Shown piece by piece: positions 57,071 through 64,000 of a stretch of 64,000 nucleotides of DNA. The translations under genes and the position numbers were made by a program. Each line of letters begins with the position of its first letter. The stretch's first letter is position 1. The notes beneath the pieces were generated by a model. It did not search any database. It was not told the origin of the DNA and worked only from the letters and a program-made list of their open reading frames with translations. This DNA comes from Micrococcales bacterium (lineage in GTDB: Bacteria; Actinomycetota; Actinomycetes; Actinomycetales; Cellulomonadaceae), in assembly GCA_009779195.1 (NCBI GenBank), contig WRET01000007.1, forward strand, positions 1 to 64,000, written 5' to 3'.

Positions 57071-58869
57071 GCGACCCCCAGGCGTTCCAGGTCGACCTGC
57101 GCGGTGTGGTCGACCTGTTCGCCCGCCACCTGTACTCCGGTCCGCGTGTGTACGTGCGCGAGCTGTTGCAGAACGCGGTCGACGCGATCACCGCACGCCG
57201 GGCCTTCGACCCGGACACCCCTGCCCGGGTGCGTTTCACCTTCCCCGCCGACGGTACCCTCGAGGTCACCGACACCGGTGTGGGCCTGACGCAGGCCGAG
57301 GCCGCTGATGTCCTGGCGACGATCGGACGGTCGTCCAAACGCGACGTCGAGCTGGGCCTGGGCCGCGCGGAGTTCCTCGGCCAGTTCGGTATCGGGCTGC
57401 TCTCGGCGTTCATGGTCGCCGAGTCGGTCGAGGTCGTCTCGCGCTCAGCCGCAGACCCGTCAGCGCCTGCCGTGCGCTGGCGTGGTTTCGACGACGGGCG
57501 CTACACCCTCGAGACGATCGACCCGGCCCAGGCCGACGACGAGATACCCACCTGCGGCACGAGGCTGCGCCTGGTCGCCCGCCGTGACGCTGAGCACTGG
57601 CTCGCCCCCGAGACCGTCGTCATGCTCGCTGAGGAGTTCGGCGCCCTGCTGCCCGTGGACGTGGCTGTGTCGGTGACCAGCCCCGCAGGCGAACAGCTGT
57701 GGCGGCGCACGTCACGCACGGACCTGCCGTGGGCACGCCCCGAGGCGTTGGAGGGTTACTGCCGTGACCTGCTGGGGTTCGCCCCGCTGACCTGGTTCGA
57801 GCTGTCGGTGCCTCTGGCGGGGCTGAGCGGGGTGGCGTTCGTCTTGCCCACAGCGCCGCCGCCTGGCCCGGGAGCCCACCGGGTGTACCTCAAACGCATG
57901 CTCTTGGGCACCAGGGTCGAGCTGTTGCTGCCCGACTGGGCGTTCTTCGTGCGGTGCGTCATCGACACCGACGGTCTGCGTCCCACCGCCTCGCGTGAGG
58001 CGCTGTACGAGGACGAGGTGCTGCTGGCGGTGCGTGACGCCCTGGCCTCGCAGATCAAGGCGTGGGTGCTCGACACACTCAGCAGCGCGACCTGGTCGCC
58101 CGGCTCCCTGGCCGACCAGTTCATCAAGGTGCACGACGTCGCGCTGCGTGCCATGGCCCGCACCGACGACGAGATGCTCGCCCTCGTCGCACAGGTCCTG
58201 CCGTACGAGACGACCGACGGCCTGCGCACCTTGGTGCAGGTCCGCGACGACCACGGCCAGGTCCTGTACACCGACACCACCGAAGAGTTCCGCCGGGTCG
58301 CGCCGGTGGCCCGTGCCCAGGGGCTGGCGGTGGTCAACGCTGGGTACGTCTACGACGCCGAGCTGCTCGCCCGGCTCGCCTCGAAGCCCGGCTGGACGGT
58401 ACGTCCCCTGCTCACCTCCGACGTGTCCGCGGTGCTGGCCGACCTGGACCTGCACGAGGCGCTGCGGTTGGAAGAGGCCCGCCGCGACGCTGTGCGGCTC
58501 CTGGCCGACCAGGACTGCGACGTCCTGCTGCGCACCTTCGAACCGGACGTGCTGCCGGCGATGCTCCTGACCGACAGGGAGGCGACCTTCGGCCGCGCCG
58601 TGCGCCAGACCCATGCCGAAGGTGACGACGTGTGGTCCAAGGCCCTGGGGGACCTCACCGACGTGCCCTCGGGCCCGTCGCGCCGCCTGGTGCTCAACTG
58701 CGCCAACGCTGCGGTCGAGTCGCTGCTCGCTGCCCCTGCTGGTGAGCGCCGTGACGCAGGGGTGCACGCGCTGTACGTCAGTGCCGTCTTGCTGTCCGGG
58801 GAGCCGGTACGGGCGGCCGAGTCGACGTTGCTGTCCACCGCGCTGGCCCGGCTGCTGGACAACACCTGA
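57067..58869 (+). CDS. HSP90 family ATPase (HtpG-like)
   Basis: GHKL motifs RELLQNAVDAI, EVTDTGVGLT, FLGQFGIGLLSAFMVAESVEV; GTG 57067 overlaps the upstream stop. Confidence 0.9.
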   Translation: MSDPQAFQVDLRGVVDLFARHLYSGPRVYVRELLQNAVDAITARRAFDPDTPARVRFTFPADGTLEVTDTGVGLTQAEAADVLATIGRSSKRDVELGLGRAEFLGQFGIGLLSAFMVAESVEVVSRSAADPSAPAVRWRGFDDGRYTLETIDPAQADDEIPTCGTRLRLVARRDAEHWLAPETVVMLAEEFGALLPVDVAVSVTSPAGEQLWRRTSRTDLPWARPEALEGYCRDLLGFAPLTWFELSVPLAGLSGVAFVLPTAPPPGPGAHRVYLKRMLLGTRVELLLPDWAFFVRCVIDTDGLRPTASREALYEDEVLLAVRDALASQIKAWVLDTLSSATWSPGSLADQFIKVHDVALRAMARTDDEMLALVAQVLPYETTDGLRTLVQVRDDHGQVLYTDTTEEFRRVAPVARAQGLAVVNAGYVYDAELLARLASKPGWTVRPLLTSDVSAVLADLDLHEALRLEEARRDAVRLLADQDCDVLLRTFEPDVLPAMLLTDREATFGRAVRQTHAEGDDVWSKALGDLTDVPSGPSRRLVLNCANAAVESLLAAPAGERRDAGVHALYVSAVLLSGEPVRAAESTLLSTALARLLDNT

Positions 58870-60815
58870 TGAGGGACAAGAACAGCGTCGACGGCCAGCT
58901 GGTGGCGGTCCGCAAGATCCCCTACGGCACGACGCGTACCGTCGCCGCCGAACGGCTCGTCGCGCAGATCGAGGCCGAGGGCCCGCAGGCGTGCCTGGCG
59001 TTCGCCTACCTGGTGCTCGTCGAGGCGTACGCCCACGGCGGGGAGGGCCGTAAGGTGCTCGTCCCGTACACCAAAGTCCTGCGTCTGGCCGACCAGAGCC
59101 CGGACCTGCTCGACGAGTACGACGCGCACACCTTGCTGTGGGCCGCCAAGTGGGTGGTCAACGAAGTCATCGAGACCCCCCAGGTCCCCGTCGAACGGGT
59201 CGACGCGCTGCTGGTGGACATGGAGCGGCGGTTCGTGGTCGCCGGGGCAGGGCTGGACGCCATCTGGTACCTGCGCACCGTGTGGGCCGACGAACGCGAT
59301 GACCCGTCCGTGCAGTCGGTCTACGAGACGTGGGTGGCCACACCCCGCGACGACTTCTCCCAGTGCTCGGTGTGCGACCCCGGCGACCGTGCCGGGTACC
59401 TGTACGGCTGGGGCCGCACCGAAGAAGCGGTGAGGATCATCGAGCAGACCCTCGTCGAGGGGGAACGGTGCCTGTCCGAACCAGCCGACATGCTCTCCCG
59501 GGCAGCCCTGGCGTACCTGGACCTGGGCCGCACCGACGAGGCGGTCGTCGCGCACCGGCGCACCCTGGCCGAGCTGGACCGGGCGGAGGTGCCGTTGGTC
59601 GGGGTGCGTGGCAAGGTGCTGCGGTTCTTGGCCCGTGTCGGCGCGCACGACGCGGTGGTGCGCCGGATCAGCGACGACGAGCAGGTGATGCTCGCACAGG
59701 GGGAGTCCGCCGGGTACCGCATGGGGGCGTTCGTGGCCCTGGGCTCGGCAGCCTCGTGCGTGGCCGCCACCGACCCGGACCGTGAGTTGCGGTCGCTGGC
59801 CTCCGGGACGACGACGGTCGCCGGGTACGCCGCCTGGTGCCGCGCCCAGGCTGACCAGATCGCCGCAACTTTCGACGCCCGGTACGGCGACGACCACGTC
59901 AGCCGTCGGATCGCCTCAGCGTGGGAGCTGTCGGTCGTCCCTGTCGACCTGTCGGTCCTGAGCACCCCAGATCCCGACAGCCCGCCCGCCGTCGACAGGG
60001 TCGAGGTGCTCAGCGGGTCCGACGGTCGCAGCCAGCCGGCTGTTGCCTGGGAGACCGAGATCTCCAGCACGTCGTTGGTCGAGCAGGCTGAGGAGGCGTC
60101 CAGCCGTGGTGACCTCGCCCAGGCGGCGCCGAAGTACCAGCAGGCCGGGCGCGACCTCGTCGAGGCAGGCATGCTCGTCGACGCTGGTTTCGCTTTCGCC
60201 GAGGCCGCCCACTGCGCCCAGGTGCTCGAAGACCACGACGGTGCCCACACAGCTTTTGCCCGTGCCGTGGACCTGCTGGCCGCCGGGGGAGCCGAACCAG
60301 CGCTCGTCGCGCCGGTGGTCCGCGCGTGGACGGCCACCGCGTGCGCTGTCGGGGACGCCGAAGCCGCTCTTGACCGCCTGGCGAGCACAGCGACCACCCT
60401 GGTCACCGAAGCCGTCGCAGACGACCGTTCCGCTGGTGCGGTGCCGGTCCGCCCCCAGGTGGCTCGTGCCCGTCGCCACGAAGCCGCAGCCGTCGCCGAC
60501 GTGCGTGCCCGCACCCTGGCCACCTTGGGCCGCTGGGACGAAGCGGTGACCAGCGGGAGCCAGGCCGCCGACGTGCTCGAAGAGCTCGGTTCGTGGGCAG
60601 CGGCCGGGCAAGCGTCCTGGCTGGTCGGGCGGCTGCTCGCCCGCCGTGGTGACGCCGGTGCCGCAGCCGGGCGTTACCGTACCGCTGCCGCCCAGCTCGG
60701 TCGTGCCCACCAGCGCGACACCCAGGTCAAAGTCCTCGACGACCTCGTCGCCCTCCTGCGCGGCGCGGGCCTCCACGACGAAGCCGACGAGATCGTCACC
60801 GACCTGCTGGGCTGA
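58869..60815 (+). CDS. TPR-like helical repeat protein
   Basis: Ala/Leu-rich helical repeats; start overlaps the HSP90 gene stop. Confidence 0.55.
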   Translation: MRDKNSVDGQLVAVRKIPYGTTRTVAAERLVAQIEAEGPQACLAFAYLVLVEAYAHGGEGRKVLVPYTKVLRLADQSPDLLDEYDAHTLLWAAKWVVNEVIETPQVPVERVDALLVDMERRFVVAGAGLDAIWYLRTVWADERDDPSVQSVYETWVATPRDDFSQCSVCDPGDRAGYLYGWGRTEEAVRIIEQTLVEGERCLSEPADMLSRAALAYLDLGRTDEAVVAHRRTLAELDRAEVPLVGVRGKVLRFLARVGAHDAVVRRISDDEQVMLAQGESAGYRMGAFVALGSAASCVAATDPDRELRSLASGTTTVAGYAAWCRAQADQIAATFDARYGDDHVSRRIASAWELSVVPVDLSVLSTPDPDSPPAVDRVEVLSGSDGRSQPAVAWETEISSTSLVEQAEEASSRGDLAQAAPKYQQAGRDLVEAGMLVDAGFAFAEAAHCAQVLEDHDGAHTAFARAVDLLAAGGAEPALVAPVVRAWTATACAVGDAEAALDRLASTATTLVTEAVADDRSAGAVPVRPQVARARRHEAAAVADVRARTLATLGRWDEAVTSGSQAADVLEELGSWAAAGQASWLVGRLLARRGDAGAAAGRYRTAAAQLGRAHQRDTQVKVLDDLVALLRGAGLHDEADEIVTDLLG

Positions 60816-60830
60816 CGGTACCGTCGTCGG

Positions 60831-61778
60831 GTGAACGTCGTCGCTGTCGTCGGGCCCACCGCCACGGGTAAGTCTGGGTTGGGGGTCGAGCTGGCGCTCG
60901 CGCTGGGCGGCCAGGTGGTCAACGCCGACGCGTTCGCGCTGTACCGGGGGATGGATATCGGGACCGCCAAGACCACCAAGGCCCAGCGTCGGGGGGTGGT
61001 GCACCACCTGGTAGACGTCGTCGGCCCGGACGTCGCAGTGTCGGTCGCCCAGTACCGTGAGGCAGGGCGGACGGTGCTGGCAGACCTGGCGGAACGGGGC
61101 CAGCGGGCGGTCGTCGTGGGAGGGTCGGGGTTGTACGTACGGGCGTTGCTCGACCCCATGCAGTTCCCCGGAACCGACCCCGGGCTGCGTGAGACCCTCG
61201 AACGCCGGGCCGAGACCGAAGGCGCCGCAGCTGTGCACGCCGAGCTCGCGGCCCTGGCGCCTCAGGCTGCCGCAGCGATCGACCCGCGTAACGTCCGCCG
61301 GGTGGTCCGGGCCCTGGAGGTCTACGCCCTGACCGGCAGACCCCCCACGACTGACCTGCCCACGTACACCTACGAGGTCCCCGCCGTCCAGCTCGGCCTA
61401 GAGCTGGACCGCGAAGCCTTGGACGCAGCGATCACCACCCGGGTCGAATCCATGTGGGCCGCGGGCCTCGTCGAGGAGGTACGGACCCTGCGCGACGCCG
61501 GGATGTCGCGCACCGCCCGCGGTGCCGTCGGTTACGCCCAGGTCTTGGCCATGCTCGACGGCCAGGTCGACGAACCCACCGCCCAGGCCCAGACCGTGAC
61601 CGCCACCCGGCGCCTGGCCCGCAAGCAGATGGGCTGGTTCGGCCGTGACCCCAGGGTCCACTGGCTGGCCGCCGACGCCCCCGACCTGCTCGACCAAGCC
61701 CTCGCCCTCGTCGCCGACGCCGACGCCGGCCGCCTCGTCGACCCAGCCGCCCCCACCCGTCGTCCGCTGCCCGGCTAG
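60831..61778 (+). CDS. miaA: tRNA dimethylallyltransferase
   Basis: VVGPTATGKSGLGVELALALGGQVVNADAFALYRGMDIGTAK, GGSGLYVRALLDPM, DPRNVRRVVRALEVY. Confidence 0.95.
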   Translation: MNVVAVVGPTATGKSGLGVELALALGGQVVNADAFALYRGMDIGTAKTTKAQRRGVVHHLVDVVGPDVAVSVAQYREAGRTVLADLAERGQRAVVVGGSGLYVRALLDPMQFPGTDPGLRETLERRAETEGAAAVHAELAALAPQAAAAIDPRNVRRVVRALEVYALTGRPPTTDLPTYTYEVPAVQLGLELDREALDAAITTRVESMWAAGLVEEVRTLRDAGMSRTARGAVGYAQVLAMLDGQVDEPTAQAQTVTATRRLARKQMGWFGRDPRVHWLAADAPDLLDQALALVADADAGRLVDPAAPTRRPLPG

Positions 61779-61950
61779 AAGACAATGGGGACGGTTCCTA
61801 TGTCTTGCCTGGTCAGCGCCACCTCTGCTGCCCTGCCCCGACCGATGCAGATCCACCTCAGCCGTCTACGGACCCAAGGTTGTGATGGAGACCACCTGCG
61901 GATTCGGCGCTGACCAGGCAAGACATAGGAACCGTCCCCACTGTCTTCTA
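61776..61950. mobile_element. MITE/REPIN-like nonautonomous element with 45-bp terminal inverted repeats
   Basis: 61776-61820 TAGAAGACAATGGGGACGGTTCCTATGTCTTGCCTGGTCAGCGCC is the reverse complement of 61906-61950 with one mismatch; 85-bp centre. Confidence 0.75.
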
Positions 61951-62820
61951 GGTCAGCAGGGTCCGGTCGCTGAGCCCGCCTTTGGTGGCGAAGAGGTCGA
62001 GGAGGTCGGAGACCGTGGCCTTGGCTTTTTCTTCTGGGCTCAGCGAGCGGACGATCTCGCCGTCGTGCATCATGAGCAACCGGTTGCCCATACGCAGGGC
62101 GTGGTCCATGTTGTGGGTCACCATGAGGGCGGTCAGCTGGTGGTCGGAGATCATCTGCGCGGTCAGGCGCAAGACCAGCTCGGCACGCTCAGGGTCCAAA
62201 GCTGCGGTGTGCTCGTCGAGCAGCAGCAGGTCGGGGTGGGTGAAGGTCGCCATCAACAGGCTCAGGGCCTGGCGTTGACCCCCCGACAGGAGCCCGACCC
62301 GGTGGTTCATCCGGTGCTCCAGGCCCTGTTCCAGCGTGGCCAGCTGCTCGACGAAACACCTGCGGCGCGACCTGGTCAGCCCCAGGCCCAACGTCAGACG
62401 CCGGCCCCGGTTGAGCGCGACGGACAGGTTCTGCTCGATGGTCAGGTGCGGGGCGGTACCGGCCTGGGGGTCCTGGAAAACCCGGGCGATCCGCGCGGCC
62501 CGCCGGTGGGCGGGACTCCTCGTCACGTCCTTGCCGTTGATCCGCACCTTTCCGGAGTCGACCGACAACGACCCCGCGGTGACGTTGAGCAAGGTCGACT
62601 TGCCAGCCCCGTTCGAGCCGATGATGGTGACGAAGTCTCCGGTCGCCAGCTCCAGGTCCACGTCGCGCAGCGCCACACGTTCGTTGGGAGTCCCGGGGTA
62701 GAACGTCTTGCAGATCCCCGCCAGAGACAGCATCGACGGGACCTTGTCGTCGGCGGTCTTGTCGGGAGGCGTCTGCTGCGGTGTACCCCAGGCCGGCCCG
62801 TTCTCGTCAGCCTGGGTCAT
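61948..62820 (-). CDS. ABC transporter ATP-binding protein
   Basis: GSNGAGKSTLLNVTAGSL, LLSGGQRQALSLLMA, LLLLDEHTAALDP. Confidence 0.92.
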   Translation of the reverse strand: MTQADENGPAWGTPQQTPPDKTADDKVPSMLSLAGICKTFYPGTPNERVALRDVDLELATGDFVTIIGSNGAGKSTLLNVTAGSLSVDSGKVRINGKDVTRSPAHRRAARIARVFQDPQAGTAPHLTIEQNLSVALNRGRRLTLGLGLTRSRRRCFVEQLATLEQGLEHRMNHRVGLLSGGQRQALSLLMATFTHPDLLLLDEHTAALDPERAELVLRLTAQMISDHQLTALMVTHNMDHALRMGNRLLMMHDGEIVRSLSPEEKAKATVSDLLDLFATKGGLSDRTLLT

Positions 62821-63895
62821 CGGGACCTCGTCTGGGGTTGTCGGGACCGCACGGAGGGGGAGCTTTGTGCCGGGCGTGTCCAGACCCGGTGTGGGTCGGC
62901 TGGGCAGTCGAAGCCTGGTGCGCGGCGTCGAGCTCTGCCATGGGGGAGAAGGGGTTGGGGACCACGCTCATCTGCTCAGGGATATCAGCGCGCTGGCGCC
63001 ACGGAGACAACTTCGTCACCAGGGTGTTCGCGCTCTTGGACTGCGAGAGCACGAGAGCGACGACCACCAAGACCGCCGACATCAGCTTCATGTCGGAGTT
63101 CTCGATGAACTCCCACTTCAACGCCCAGAAGATCGCCACCCGGTAGAGCACAGCCCCGACGACGACACCGATCGCCGCCAGCCACAGGTACCGGGTGCCG
63201 AAGATGGCGTTGCCCAAGATGACTGAGGCGAGCCCGATCAAGATCATGCCCCTGCCGTCTTCGATGTTCGACGAGCTGACGTACTGGGCTGTGATCGCTC
63301 CGCACAACCCCACCAGGCCGTTGGAGACCATGAGCGTCACGGTTTTTGTCATCGCCGTGTTGATACCCATGGCCGACGCCATCCCCGGGTTGTCCCCGGT
63401 GGTCATGACGGCGAAACCGAACTTGGTGGCCAAGAACCACACCATCACAGCAGCCACGACCAAGACACCAGCACCGATGCAGCCGACCGAGACCCACGTC
63501 CCCCGCAACCGGTTCTCGACCAGCGGCGTGAAGATCGTGTCTTTGCCCAGCAGCCCGACGTTGGAGCGGTGCAGACCGTCGTGGCCCATCCACATGATCC
63601 GCGTGTTCACGGTGTACATCGCCAGCATCACCAGGATCGACGCGAGCAACGGGTCGATGTGGAACTTGGTGTGCAAGACGCCGGTGACCAACCCAGCCAG
63701 CGCCCCGGCGACGATCCCGCCACCGATCGCCACCACCGGCGGGACGCCGTTGAAGATCAAGATGGCGGTGGAGGCGGTGCCCGCCGTGAAGGAGCCGTCG
63801 ACCGTGAGATCCGCAAAGTTGAGGATGCGGAAGGTCAAGAACACCCCCAGTGCGAGCACTGCGGTGATCAGACCTTGGTCGACGGCTCCCAGCAC
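62807..63895 (-). CDS. ABC transporter permease (BPD_transp_2-like)
   Basis: GLITAVLALGVFLTFRILNFADLTVDGSFTAGT...; many TM segments; overlaps the ATPase gene. Confidence 0.88.
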   Translation of the reverse strand: MLGAVDQGLITAVLALGVFLTFRILNFADLTVDGSFTAGTASTAILIFNGVPPVVAIGGGIVAGALAGLVTGVLHTKFHIDPLLASILVMLAMYTVNTRIMWMGHDGLHRSNVGLLGKDTIFTPLVENRLRGTWVSVGCIGAGVLVVAAVMVWFLATKFGFAVMTTGDNPGMASAMGINTAMTKTVTLMVSNGLVGLCGAITAQYVSSSNIEDGRGMILIGLASVILGNAIFGTRYLWLAAIGVVVGAVLYRVAIFWALKWEFIENSDMKLMSAVLVVVALVLSQSKSANTLVTKLSPWRQRADIPEQMSVVPNPFSPMAELDAAHQASTAQPTHTGSGHARHKAPPPCGPDNPRRGPDDPG

Positions 63896-63900
63896 GGGCG

Positions 63901-64000
63901 TTACTTGGTCTCGACGACAGTGCCTTGGGCGACCAGTGCCTCAGGAAGTGTCAGCCCGAACTTCTTGGCTGCGTCCGGGTTGACGAGCAGCTCGGTCTCG
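63901..64000 (-). CDS. ABC transporter substrate-binding protein, C-terminal fragment (continues beyond window)
   Basis: Minus-strand frame ends ...ETELLVNPDAAKKFGLTLPEALVAQGTVVETK*, upstream of the permease. Confidence 0.65.
   Translation of the reverse strand, partial: ETELLVNPDAAKKFGLTLPEALVAQGTVVETK

Overview
64 kb chromosomal window from a high-GC Gram-positive, probably an actinobacterium (inferred from codon bias, the glnA2-glnE pair, DUF6297, SpoIIM/RDD and YbjN/HSP90 neighbourhoods). No rRNA, tRNA or CRISPR was recognised. Main blocks: (1) a heme-copper oxidase-like subunit I with a subunit II lacking CuA ligands, with active-site changes suggesting a nitric-oxide-reductase-like enzyme; (2) glnA2-glnE and housekeeping genes (rsmD, coaD, miaA); (3) two paralogous atypical membrane Ser/Thr kinases; (4) a complete [NiFe]-hydrogenase locus of about 13.5 kb (hypB-hypA divergent from small subunit, large subunit, cytochrome b and protease, then a second hypA, a degenerate large-subunit paralogue, hypC1, hypF, hypC2, hypD, hypE); (5) a pilin-like protein with a possible structured leader; (6) an accessory region at about 40.8-51.6 kb with two PIN toxin-antitoxin pairs, HipBA and a 2044-aa transglutaminase-like/helicase protein; (7) a Fur-family regulator and a CbiMN-Q-O-type Ni/Co ECF importer whose upstream palindrome nearly matches one beside hypA; (8) three YbjN-domain paralogues with an HSP90-like ATPase; (9) a 175-bp inverted-repeat element that supplies the stop codons of two converging genes. 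Leading candidates for follow-up are the shared Nur-like operator (nickel regulon), the degenerate hydrogenase large-subunit paralogue, the altered oxidase active site, the transglutaminase-helicase protein and the inverted-repeat element.
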